Shown: positions 16,357-23,800, counted from the stretch's first letter. The stretch: 25,835 nucleotides of DNA from DAIUCA01 sp964613675 (GCA_964613675.1 CAZTIH010000028.1:1-25835), one strand, 5' to 3'. Notes: generated by a model not told the origin, from the letters alone. Translations and numbers: made by a program.

Positions 16357-17673
16357 ATGGATTGGCAACATCTACTTTCGCGGGGTCGATTGGGGGTTTC
16401 TCACAAGCCTCTCGGAACCACGACCCGTAGCGATTTTCAACGCGATTTCGACCGCATCGTGTTTTGTCAGGCGTTCCGACGTCTGCAAGATAAAACGCAG
16501 GTCTTTCCCCTAGCGCAGAGTAGTTTTGCCCGCACTCGCTTGACGCATAGCTTGGAAGTGGCGTGTGTCGGGCGTTCATTGGGCGCATCGGTGGGAGAAG
16601 TTCTGATCGAGCGTTACGGTCTGTCGGATAATGCCCAAGATATTGGGGCGATTATCGCGGCGGCCTGTTTAGCCCATGACATTGGCAATCCGCCTTTTGG
16701 TCATGCGGGCGAGGATGCCATCCGACAATGGTTCAGAAAGTCTGAAATGGCACAATCGCTCTTATCTCAACTTTCGCCCGCGCAACAACAGGATTTTTTG
16801 TGGTTTGAAGGCAATGCCCAAGGATTCCGTGTCCTCACACGCCTACAGAATCCGGCAAACGCGGGGGGGCTACAACTCACCTATGCAACCTTAGGAACAT
16901 TTTGCAAATATCCCCGTTCCTCACAACTTGACACTGCTTTGGAAGGCGTTGCTTTCCGAAAATTTGGCTTTGTACAAGCCGATCAACCTTTATTTACGCA
17001 AGTCGCGCAAACCCTGCGCCTCACGCCCGTTCACGAAAATGCGTGGCGCCGCCATCCGTTGGCCTATCTCGTCGAAGCGGCTGACGACATCTGTTATTGC
17101 ATTGTCGATGTCGAGGATGCTTATCGCTTACATCAGATCGAGTTTGCAGAAGCACAAGCCTTACTGATGCCGTTAGTCCGCGAAAAAGATCGACAACATG
17201 CCCTGTCTTTGGCAGTGAATCTGGAACAGATCGAATTTTTACGGGCGAAAGCCATTGGTTACTGCATAGATGAGGTCACTCAGCTGTTTCTCGACTGTGA
17301 AACCACCTTGCGCCATAGCGATGCCGTTACGCCCTTGGCCGAACTCACGGCGTCTGGAGCAGCGTTGGCGGCCCTCAAACAACGAGCAGAGCAAAAAATT
17401 TACGTGTCGATGCCCGTTGTGAGTGTAGGCGCGGCGGGTTTTCAAGTTTTATCGGCGCTTTTGGAACGGTTTGCGGGAGTGGTCGCCGATCCCCATGCCC
17501 CGCAAAGTCGCATGTTACGCCCCCTATTACCGCGACCATTGCAGGGCGACACCTATCATCAATTACTACAAATAACGGATTTTATTGCAGATTTACCCGA
17601 TTCAAGTGCCGTTGAACTGTATAAACGGTTGATGGGAATTTCACTGCCAACCTTCAATCATCCACGCAGTTAA
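16357..17673 (+). CDS. dgt: dGTP triphosphohydrolase (HD-domain dNTPase)
   Basis: Removes triphosphate from dGTP (or other dNTPs) and so controls the dNTP pool. The ATG at 16357 is supported by GAGGG 8 bases upstream and gives 438 residues; the longer frame from 16309 is rejected. The N-terminal TTTRSDFQRDFDRI and FRRLQDKTQVFPL are characteristic. The HD metal residues are His64 (RLTHSLEV) and His107-Asp108 (LAHDIGNPPFGHAGE), with the later Asp in EAADDICY. It lies 84 bases after recQ on the same strand, so co-transcription is possible. Confidence 0.93.
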   Translation: MDWQHLLSRGRLGVSHKPLGTTTRSDFQRDFDRIVFCQAFRRLQDKTQVFPLAQSSFARTRLTHSLEVACVGRSLGASVGEVLIERYGLSDNAQDIGAIIAAACLAHDIGNPPFGHAGEDAIRQWFRKSEMAQSLLSQLSPAQQQDFLWFEGNAQGFRVLTRLQNPANAGGLQLTYATLGTFCKYPRSSQLDTALEGVAFRKFGFVQADQPLFTQVAQTLRLTPVHENAWRRHPLAYLVEAADDICYCIVDVEDAYRLHQIEFAEAQALLMPLVREKDRQHALSLAVNLEQIEFLRAKAIGYCIDEVTQLFLDCETTLRHSDAVTPLAELTASGAALAALKQRAEQKIYVSMPVVSVGAAGFQVLSALLERFAGVVADPHAPQSRMLRPLLPRPLQGDTYHQLLQITDFIADLPDSSAVELYKRLMGISLPTFNHPRS

Positions 17674-17727
17674 GTGTTTGTATCCCAAAGTAATTAGCAG
17701 ATTTTCGTAAAAAACAACGCAAAAATA

Positions 17728-17769
17728 TGTTGCATCGCAACAGCGAACCCGTTACTGTGCAACGCAACA
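17728..17769 (+). promoter_or_regulatory. TGC-rich repeats upstream of phasin, candidate PhaR-type operator
   Basis: TGTTGC and GCAACA form a perfect inverted repeat with a 3-base spacer (17728-17742). The 12-mer TGCATCGCAACA (17731-17742) recurs with one mismatch as TGCAACGCAACA (17758-17769), 27 bases further on. TGC-rich motifs upstream of phasin genes are known PhaR repressor targets in other Proteobacteria. The regulator is not in this window, and I could not place a convincing -10/-35 pair. Confidence 0.4.
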
Positions 17770-17802
17770 AGTTCACCAATTAACTCCTTAGAGGATATGA
17801 AG

Positions 17803-18192
17803 ATGATGACAGAAGTAATGAGCAATGTAGGCAATCTCTTAGCACCTGTTCAAAAAACCAACAAAGTGCTCGTCGATCAAGCCGAAAAACTAATCGCCCT
17901 GCAAATGGATAGCCTGAAAAGCTATGTTGAGCTGACCGTCGCCCAAATGAAAGCGGCTGCCGAAGTCTCCAACGCACAAGAATTACAAGGATTTGCCAAG
18001 CAACAGATGGAAACCGTCGGCACGCTTCGTCAAAAAATGATGGATGACCTCAAAACGCTGACCGAATTGGCCAATAGCATGAAAGAAGAGTTGACCAAGC
18101 TGGCCTCTGAGAATGTATCTGAAATGACGCAAGCGACCAAAGCGGCTGCCGAAAAAGCGACCGAATCCCTGAAAGGACAAATGTCGAATTAA
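17803..18192 (+). CDS. Phasin family protein
   Basis: Granule-associated protein expected to coat polyhydroxyalkanoate inclusions. It is mostly amphipathic helix, rich in Ala, Gln, Lys and Met and without Cys or Trp, and fits the Phasin_2 pattern (QTNKVLVDQAEKLIALQMDSLKSYVELT-like core, then a coiled-coil-prone tail with repeated KAAAEKATES). The start at 17803 (MMTEVM) lies 8 bases after AGAGG (17790-17794) and gives 129 residues; the ATG at 17797 is only 2 bases from it. A strong terminator follows. It implies carbon storage in this organism, but no pha synthesis genes are in the window. Confidence 0.87.
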   Translation: MMTEVMSNVGNLLAPVQKTNKVLVDQAEKLIALQMDSLKSYVELTVAQMKAAAEVSNAQELQGFAKQQMETVGTLRQKMMDDLKTLTELANSMKEELTKLASENVSEMTQATKAAAEKATESLKGQMSN

Positions 18193-18227
18193 TTTCGCGT
18201 TACCTCCAACGGTAGTTCCCCCGATTA

Positions 18228-18251
18228 GCGCCGCGCCTTGCGGCGTTTTTT
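18228..18251 (+). terminator. Intrinsic terminator after phasin
   Basis: CGCCGC (18229-18234) and GCGGCG (18240-18245) form a perfect GC stem around a 5-base loop, followed by six T. It lies 36 bases after the phasin stop and ends 22 bases before the rsmJ ATG, isolating the phasin transcript. Confidence 0.88.
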
Positions 18252-18273
18252 CGTGGAACCGCAACGTCGTCCG

Positions 18274-19023
18274 ATGATACCGTTAAGCTATGCAGCTCCC
18301 TACGGCGAACAAGCCAATGTGTTGGCGGATCAGTGGAAATTTTTCTTAACTTCTCAACCCCGCGCTCTTCATCTTTGGTTAGATAGCGAAGGATTGTGGC
18401 TACGACATACGGCGTTTGCCCCCAAGGGAGCGCGTGTTGATTTTATAGAAGGATCAATGGGTTATCGTCGTCAACACCCAGGACGCGAATGGCTATTACG
18501 CGCAATGGGGCGGTTACCTTCAGAACCTAATCTGATAGATGCGACCGCAGGCTGGGGACGAGATAGTGCATTATTGGCACAAGCGGGTTTTCAGGTACAA
18601 ATGGTGGAGAAACATCCCGTATTAGTTGCCCTATTAAGCGACGGATTGGCGCGGGCGACAGCTCAACAACCTGATTTTGCACGAAATTTACAGCTTATCT
18701 ATCGAGACAGTCGTGATTTATTTGCCGAACGGCTGACCCAACCTCATCCAAACCATCGCCCAATTATTTATCTGGATCCGATGTTTCCTCCTCAGCGGAA
18801 AACGGCCTTGGTCAAGAAGGAGATGCAGCTACTCCATGCGCTTCTCGGTACAGAACCCCGTGAAAATGAGGATCAATCTCTGGAAATGGCGCGGAAAATT
18901 GCACATCGCGTTGTGGTGAAACGACCGAAGTCAGCTCTGCCATTAGCCGATGCCCCTCCCCATTTCTCAATCCACGCGCCAACGCTTCGTTTTGATGTTT
19001 ATGTGTGCCATCAGAACTTTTAA
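18274..19023 (+). CDS. rsmJ: 16S rRNA (guanine-1516-N2)-methyltransferase
   Basis: SAM-dependent methyltransferase that modifies G1516 of 16S rRNA. The ATG at 18274 gives 249 residues, almost the E. coli length (250). An earlier TTG at 18238 lies inside the upstream terminator and is rejected. The family motifs are DATAGWGRDSALLAQAG (SAM site), YLDPMFPPQRKTALVKKEM, VVVKRP and a final RFDVYVC. There is no clear ribosome binding site. Only 22 bases lie between the terminator and the start, so its promoter must overlap the terminator region or expression depends on readthrough. Confidence 0.93.
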   Translation: MIPLSYAAPYGEQANVLADQWKFFLTSQPRALHLWLDSEGLWLRHTAFAPKGARVDFIEGSMGYRRQHPGREWLLRAMGRLPSEPNLIDATAGWGRDSALLAQAGFQVQMVEKHPVLVALLSDGLARATAQQPDFARNLQLIYRDSRDLFAERLTQPHPNHRPIIYLDPMFPPQRKTALVKKEMQLLHALLGTEPRENEDQSLEMARKIAHRVVVKRPKSALPLADAPPHFSIHAPTLRFDVYVCHQNF

Positions 19024-19061
19024 TCATCCTTGATAGGTTCTCTGCTCAAAGCGAGAGCGGG

Positions 19062-19769
19062 TTAGCGAACATGTCTCGTTGGGCTACGCGGGAAGAACAG
19101 ACGTAAGTCGGGATCTCTGAAGCGATATAAAACGGCGGGTCGGCCCGCGCTCTCTTGATAATTCCCCGTGGCTTCAACCAGCCCCGCCTCCGCGACCCTT
19201 CGGCGAAACGAACTTTTATCCAAAGGAGCTTGCAAAATCAGCTCGTAAATCGCTTGTAAGGCCGGCAACGTAAACTCTGGCGGCAACAAATGAACGGCGA
19301 TATGGCTGTATTCCAATTTACTTCGCAACCGCTGAACTGCATCGCTGACGAACTTTGCATGATCGAATCCCACGGACACATCTACGCCAAACCCTTGAAT
19401 AACAAACCATTTTGCATCTTCTCCTAACTGCAACCCCGGATGATCAGCGTTCACCAGCGCAAAGTACACCACCGTTGCCGTCCAGCCTCGCGGGTCGCGA
19501 AACCGATCACCGTAAGTTTTTAGTTGCTCCAAATAAGGTGCGGCAACTCCTGCTTTACGCCTTAACTGACGCTGAACGGCAGCGTCAATGGATTCATCGA
19601 CCTGCGGGTCTACCAAACCGCCTGGTAAGGCCCATTCGCCCTCGAATGGCCCCTGTTGACGCTGAACTAGCAGCACCTGTAACGCTTCGTTCCGCACGGT
19701 AAACAGTACGGCATCCACCGACAAAGCGGGAAAATTCAATGGGTTGGCGGGTGAGTTCATGGTTGCCAT
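19062..19769 (-). CDS. nrtR: NrtR-like regulator: degenerate Nudix domain plus winged helix
   Basis: A 235-residue protein with a Nudix domain (about 15-150) and a C-terminal winged-helix segment (LDKSSFRRRVAEAGLVEATG...GRPAVLYRF), the layout of NrtR regulators of NAD metabolism. The Nudix box has lost catalysis: where active enzymes have REUxEExGU, this reads RQLRRKAGV (67-75), so both metal-binding glutamates are Arg-Lys and the first is Gln. Sensor rather than enzyme is the natural reading. AGGAGG (19773-19778) lies 3 bases before this ATG; the ATG at 19760 overlaps the upstream stop as ATGA and is a valid alternative. It is last in the five-gene minus-strand operon with a nicotinamidase at its head. 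Confidence 0.85.
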   Translation of the reverse strand: MATMNSPANPLNFPALSVDAVLFTVRNEALQVLLVQRQQGPFEGEWALPGGLVDPQVDESIDAAVQRQLRRKAGVAAPYLEQLKTYGDRFRDPRGWTATVVYFALVNADHPGLQLGEDAKWFVIQGFGVDVSVGFDHAKFVSDAVQRLRSKLEYSHIAVHLLPPEFTLPALQAIYELILQAPLDKSSFRRRVAEAGLVEATGNYQESAGRPAVLYRFRDPDLRLFFPRSPTRHVR

Positions 19770-20209
19770 AGACCTCCTGGGGGCTGCGCTCGCCAGCACT
19801 TTATGCCAACCGACGTGTGAACTTGCACCTCATCGCCCTGCACCCTCCACACGCCTGAGGGTAATGGCCAATGTTGCCTGACGATGCCGTAAAGACGGTT
19901 TGATAAGTAGCCTATGCGAATGCTCATAATGGATGTACCTACTGCGTATAACTGATTTTCGACCCCAAAAGCGGTCTGTGCCGAAACAACTCGAACAATA
20001 TCACCTCCTGCTGCTGCCCTACACCACAAATCGTCATCTTGCAACCAAGCGATACACCACTTTGTTGCCCAAATCGGCCAAACCGTTACCGTTGGCAGGG
20101 CAAATTCCCCCTCATCTGTCAAAATCAGCCCTTCACGAACTTCGGCCCAAGGAATTTTTTCTCCTTGATGGGGATAAAAACGGGCTGTTTTTTTGAAGGG
20201 CTGGCTCAT
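19757..20209 (-). CDS. Unrecognised Trp-rich protein in the nicotinamidase/vWA/PP2C operon
   Basis: I recognise no family. The 150 residues contain about ten Trp (WPIW, WCIAW, DLWCR, HWPL and others), few charged runs, and alternating hydrophobic strands that suggest a beta-rich, probably soluble domain. There is no signal peptide or membrane helix. It overlaps the PP2C gene by four bases (start side) and the regulator gene (stop side), so it is firmly embedded in the operon and translationally coupled. The N-terminus has Lys/Arg-rich FKKTARFYPHQGEK. A substrate-binding or adaptor role alongside the phosphatase and vWA protein is conceivable but unsupported. Confidence 0.75.
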   Translation of the reverse strand: MSQPFKKTARFYPHQGEKIPWAEVREGLILTDEGEFALPTVTVWPIWATKWCIAWLQDDDLWCRAAAGGDIVRVVSAQTAFGVENQLYAVGTSIMSIRIGYLSNRLYGIVRQHWPLPSGVWRVQGDEVQVHTSVGIKCWRAQPPGGLWQP

Positions 20210-21060
20210 GAAGGCGGCGACAGGTTAGCAAACGGCCATGTTGCTGTCATCGCTTCCCGATCCCGCGCCAGTGCCCCAATACTCGCGTCATCTAATGTAT
20301 CGAACTGTTGGCGACTGCAATTTATTATCGCCTCAAGTAATTGATTTCGCGCAAATCCGGAAATGAGCGATGGGTACCGCGTCCACGAATCGGCAATCTG
20401 TCGGGGATCAACCTGGGTCATTCGCCGCCGATTCCGCACCGAACTCACGCCATCGCTCATGACCGCCACCACATCGCTTCGATGGGGATCAAACTCCCAA
20501 ACCAGTGCGTAATCGCGCGGGAGACTCTCGTGGCTAGCCTGCGAAATCGCTCCGCCATACGTGGAAAGCGTCAACGGTGAGTCGCCAACGGCCTCGGTAA
20601 ACAACTGGTGACGCGCATCATCCAGTCGATAAGACAAATAGTAAGGCGTATTTCCGAACCATTCGACTTGATAGAACGCGATTTCTTCTACATGACGATG
20701 CACAACCCCTCCATCGCCGTAACCATGAACCCGCAAGCGCTGGTTGTGATAAGCCACAATCCACAATGTTGCATCAAGCGCCGTCATCGCTAACTGACTG
20801 TTTTGCGCCGCATTCCAGGCGGTATTGACGATCAGTTCCCCCACTGGCCAATGGGTATGTGCGGGAATATCGCTACACAAATCTTGCAGATGATGCAACG
20901 CAGCATGAACCAGCAGACGGGCACCAATATCACTATGAAGGGACGCAGAACACCCATCGGCAATAATGGCAAAAGGGAAGGGGCGTTGACCGTGAAGCGC
21001 GTAATCTTGACACACCCAATGCCCCTGTCCGATGCAGTAATGGCTATCAGCAATAAACAA
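20206..21060 (-). CDS. PP2C-family (PPM) serine/threonine phosphatase
   Basis: A 284-residue metal-dependent phosphatase. Motifs in order: QDY (Asp19), IIADGCSAS with Asp35-Gly36, SDIGARLL, DATLWIVAY, GYGDGG (115-118), MSDGVSSV with Asp203, and DDASIGAL (Asp257-258) followed by RDREA. All metal-binding aspartates of the PPM fold appear to be present. It starts with TTG at 21060, with AGGAG 9 bases upstream and no better start. It lies 27 bases after the vWA gene and overlaps the next gene by four bases. Paired PP2C and vWA genes usually also include a Ser/Thr kinase; none is in this window. Confidence 0.88.
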   Translation of the reverse strand: MFIADSHYCIGQGHWVCQDYALHGQRPFPFAIIADGCSASLHSDIGARLLVHAALHHLQDLCSDIPAHTHWPVGELIVNTAWNAAQNSQLAMTALDATLWIVAYHNQRLRVHGYGDGGVVHRHVEEIAFYQVEWFGNTPYYLSYRLDDARHQLFTEAVGDSPLTLSTYGGAISQASHESLPRDYALVWEFDPHRSDVVAVMSDGVSSVRNRRRMTQVDPRQIADSWTRYPSLISGFARNQLLEAIINCSRQQFDTLDDASIGALARDREAMTATWPFANLSPPS

Positions 21061-21087
21061 AGTGAACAGCTCCTGATTAGGTTGTTT

Positions 21088-21810
21088 TTAAACGGATTGG
21101 ACGATCTCCTGCGCAAATCGCCGAAGCGGCGCTCCAACCACTTCTTCTAACTCCGCTAAATGACGCGGCGATGCCTTGGGAATGTCCACATAATCATCGA
21201 GTTGGGCCAGCCTTTGGAAGGTCTGCAACCGCCGCTTCAATGCACCAGACCGACTGTTAAGGCCAATCAACGCCGTGTACAGCCGACTGGGGATCTCATT
21301 TTGCCTCGTTTCTTCCATGAGTTTCGCAATTTCTTGGGGAAATTTTTGCGAACCGTTATCGTCTCCGTCGGTTAGGACAAAAAACAGTGCATTCACTCTA
21401 AATCCTTGATCTGCCAAGATTTTGGCGTAACGCACTGTTGCATTAAGGGCATCAAAAGTTGCGTCGTACAGCGCCGTTCCGCCGCCTGTAGTGATCGCTC
21501 CGTAGGGTTGAATGCTTTTTAGCGGCTGAAACCCATGCCACTCGCGCCGTTCATCCTCAAACCCCAAAGTGCGCATCAATATGTTGTCCGAAATGACCTG
21601 TTGCTGTGCGGTATGCACCAAATGGTTGAGCGTATGGCACAGATCTTTGGCGCATACCGCCATGCTTCCCGAAGTATCCACCGCTAACGTCATTAAACTA
21701 TACGCACGTCGGTTGAGGCGTTCGGGACGGATTGCCGAGTAATGAAATGTACTCGTCGTGGTCGCATTCGACCCCAAGGCGGGTGTCGTCATCGCATCGA
21801 GTTTAGGCAT
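21088..21810 (-). CDS. von Willebrand factor A domain protein with intact MIDAS
   Basis: A 240-residue protein that is almost entirely one vWA domain. The metal-ion-dependent adhesion site is complete: DTSGS (45-49), the Thr of GGGTALYD (112) and the Asp of LTDGDDN (148). There is no signal peptide or membrane segment, so it is probably an intracellular TerY/CoxE-like binding module rather than an adhesin. AGGAGT lies about 10 bases before the ATG. It is second in the operon, between the nicotinamidase-like gene and the PP2C gene. The C-terminal stretch HLAELEEVVGAPLRRFAQEIVQS is a helical tail. Confidence 0.9.
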   Translation of the reverse strand: MPKLDAMTTPALGSNATTTSTFHYSAIRPERLNRRAYSLMTLAVDTSGSMAVCAKDLCHTLNHLVHTAQQQVISDNILMRTLGFEDERREWHGFQPLKSIQPYGAITTGGGTALYDATFDALNATVRYAKILADQGFRVNALFFVLTDGDDNGSQKFPQEIAKLMEETRQNEIPSRLYTALIGLNSRSGALKRRLQTFQRLAQLDDYVDIPKASPRHLAELEEVVGAPLRRFAQEIVQSV

Positions 21811-21836
21811 TAGAAATCACTCCTCAGTCAACCGCG

Positions 21837-22634
21837 TTAGGCCAGAAAATCCGCGGATTTAACACATTGCATTCCTTTCGCGCTCAATTCCGCCACAAAA
21901 TCCCGCGCAAATGCCTCAAATCCGGGCACCGGTGAACTGGTATCTTCAATGAGTACCAACTTTTTGATGCTTTCTGCCCCAAAATTCGCCGCAATATCGC
22001 GCACCGTATTCGCTACACAGTGGGACAACGCCTGACCCGACAACGCAATTAAATCCGCCTGTTCGAGGGTGTCGATGAGCCGCGTATTGAGCTGCGTCGT
22101 GGGATCATTCGCATCGGGGACATCGGCTTGGACAGCTGAATAATGTTCTGTCCAGGGATTGTGGCCTTTTGTTACAAAATCGACCCGCGCAAAATGCGCC
22201 TTTTCCCAGTCCCCCAACGCCGCTTGAATAGGTGGCATCACGCCGTGTCCCCAACTACCAATTAAACAATGAGGCGGCCAAACGGTTAATTCATAACGCC
22301 CCTGAAGCGCTAATTGCTGCACGTAATTTAAGGCTTGTTTTTGAAATAACGGATTAAAGGCCCGCCATTTCCCCGACGCCACCTCCGCCACACTAATTTG
22401 CGTGAACGGTGCTGGTGGCTGACCGTCCCCATTCATCCAGAACATTGGGTGCGCGATGTCCAAAAGTTGATGCGTATCGAGCGTAACGTGGATGTCTTCA
22501 ATCTCTTTTTGCAAGCGATTTAACAGATGGGCCAAACGTTGTGCATCGGCATTCGCCCCAGGAACGCGCAACGCCGCTTGCTCGACATCCGAAAAATCGT
22601 TTTGTGGATCAATGATTAAAAAATGGAGCTTCAT
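21837..22634 (-). CDS. pncA: Nicotinamidase-like cysteine hydrolase (isochorismatase fold)
   Basis: Predicted to deamidate nicotinamide to nicotinate for NAD salvage. Catalytic residues Asp9 (IIDPQNDF), Lys156 (VTKG) and Cys206 (GQALSHCVANTV) are all present. The metal ligands are Asp53, His55, His62 and His122 (WPPHCLIG), as in mycobacterial PncA. The start is the ATG at 22634, 8 bases after GAGG; the ATG at 22640 is only 2 bases from it, and a frame reaching 22700 is non-homologous. At 265 residues it is about 50 longer than E. coli PncA, mostly in an insert between about 66 and 115, so another amide substrate cannot be excluded. It heads the five-gene operon. Confidence 0.85.
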   Translation of the reverse strand: MKLHFLIIDPQNDFSDVEQAALRVPGANADAQRLAHLLNRLQKEIEDIHVTLDTHQLLDIAHPMFWMNGDGQPPAPFTQISVAEVASGKWRAFNPLFQKQALNYVQQLALQGRYELTVWPPHCLIGSWGHGVMPPIQAALGDWEKAHFARVDFVTKGHNPWTEHYSAVQADVPDANDPTTQLNTRLIDTLEQADLIALSGQALSHCVANTVRDIAANFGAESIKKLVLIEDTSSPVPGFEAFARDFVAELSAKGMQCVKSADFLA

Positions 22635-22737
22635 GGCCATAGCCTCAAGTAGCGAAAAAGAAACCATCGGTAACCGTTCACGGTCTCGATGAGCCATCAA
22701 GTTAGTTGCATTAAAAAACTAAATCAAGTGTCGAAAT

Positions 22738-22777
22738 AAAAAAAAGCCCCTCGCTGTTCTAAAATTTCTGAAAGCGA
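22738..22777 (-). terminator. Weak candidate terminator after the DUF2798 gene
   Basis: On the minus strand TCGCT-TTC pairs with GAA-C-AGCGA (one bulged base) around a 10-base loop. Eight T follow after a GGGGC gap. The T tract is strong, but its distance from the stem is unusual. It lies in the 174-base gap between the TetR/DUF2798 pair and the nicotinamidase operon. I could not identify a clear promoter or NrtR site in the rest of that gap. Confidence 0.3.
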
Positions 22778-22808
22778 TCCGTCCTTGAGTCTTCCGAATA
22801 GATCAACC

Positions 22809-23183
22809 CTATGATTTATCTATTGAAGTGTTTTCGGGAGATTGGATGACGGTCTCTGTTGGAGAATTTTCGGGCCTCTCAACTTCAACTTCTGCACGGG
22901 GTTCTCCCTTTTCGGGCGAAGGTGCTACCGAATTTTGCGCCGCTGGTGGATTTGGCGACGCCACAAGAATCCCCACGATTTTGGTCACGATGGGGGCCAC
23001 CACAATCACCGTTGGCCACGCAATCGGGAAAGCCAACGAAAAAGCCCGCAACCAACGACTGATAAAATCGGGTACAGGCCCTAAATTAATAAAGGTCAGC
23101 ACTAAAGACATGATGCCCGACATGCAGAACGCCATGCAGAAGGTGAATAGATAAGGCGAAAACCGAGCGGGTAATTTTTTCAA
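22809..23183 (-). CDS. DUF2798 family two-helix membrane protein
   Basis: A 124-residue protein. The N-terminal half matches DUF2798: KLPARFSPYLFTF, two membrane segments (about 9-33 and 50-77), PDFISRWLRAFSLAFPIAWP, and VAPIVTKIV. The second half is a Pro/Glu/Ser-rich, probably disordered tail not typical of the family, presumably in the cytoplasm or periplasm. It starts with TTG overlapping the TetR stop by four bases, with GGAGA upstream, so it is translated together with the regulator. DUF2798 has no known biochemical role; partnering with TetR and an RND pump suggests a membrane-stress or drug-response context. Confidence 0.82.
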   Translation of the reverse strand: MKKLPARFSPYLFTFCMAFCMSGIMSLVLTFINLGPVPDFISRWLRAFSLAFPIAWPTVIVVAPIVTKIVGILVASPNPPAAQNSVAPSPEKGEPRAEVEVERPENSPTETVIQSPENTSIDKS

Positions 23184-23800
23184 TTAAGAGTCTCCACTTG
23201 ATGCGCTTTCAGAAACAAATCAACGCTGTTTTGAATATAACCGTCAATCTCATCGAGACGCGGTTTGTCTTCTAAATTGAGCAGATATTCCAAGTGATAC
23301 TCGCCTTTCAGTAACGACATCAGTTGCTTAGCGGCTCGCTGGGGGTGCGGGATATAGAGATGTCCCAACGCATGTTGTTGCGCGAGATAATTCGCGACCG
23401 CCGAACAGGTGGGTAATGGCCCTGATTCGTAAAATAAACGACTAATTTGCGGATGCTGATCGGCGTGATTCATGACGATGCGGAATATCGCAATGACTTC
23501 TGAACTCGTCAGCAATGCCGCAAACCGATGGCCAATCTCAATTAACATCTCTCTGCAAGGTCGCTGATCGTCCATCAGATCATCGGCAGTGAGATGGCTT
23601 AGACGACATTTTGCTGCAATCGCCGCGGCAAATAAGGCTTCTTTATTCTGAAAATGGCTGTAAACCGTCTGCTTTGAAACCCCCGCCGCTTCTGCAATCT
23701 GCTCAACGCTCGTGTTCTCAAACCCTTGGGCAATAAACAGTCGTGGCGCCGCATCGAGAATGGCTTGACGCTTTTCTTCACTTTTCGGTCGCCCTTTCAT
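23180..23800 (-). CDS. TetR/AcrR family transcriptional regulator
   Basis: A 206-residue repressor. The N-terminal helix-turn-helix reads ILDAAPRLFIAQGFENTSVEQIAEAAGVSKQTVYSHF, with NKEALFAAA following, which is diagnostic for TetR. The C-terminal ligand-binding part resembles the AcrR-type TetR_C domain. The ATG at 23800 (MKGRPKSEEK) is chosen because GAGGGGAG lies just upstream; earlier in-frame starts at 23827 and 23887 add non-conserved residues. It diverges from the RND efflux genes, and a perfect palindrome between them is the likely operator, so it probably represses the pump and itself. Confidence 0.92.
   Translation of the reverse strand: MKGRPKSEEKRQAILDAAPRLFIAQGFENTSVEQIAEAAGVSKQTVYSHFQNKEALFAAAIAAKCRLSHLTADDLMDDQRPCREMLIEIGHRFAALLTSSEVIAIFRIVMNHADQHPQISRLFYESGPLPTCSAVANYLAQQHALGHLYIPHPQRAAKQLMSLLKGEYHLEYLLNLEDKPRLDEIDGYIQNSVDLFLKAHQVETLN

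Noticed and set aside
18238..18273. Upstream TTG start for rsmJ.
   Set aside because: The codons fall inside the GC stem and T tract of the phasin terminator, and the added residues are not part of the RsmJ family.
22655..22680. CGGTAACCG palindrome as an NrtR operator upstream of the nicotinamidase gene.
   Set aside because: The arms are only four bases with no second copy in the operon, so chance is a sufficient explanation.
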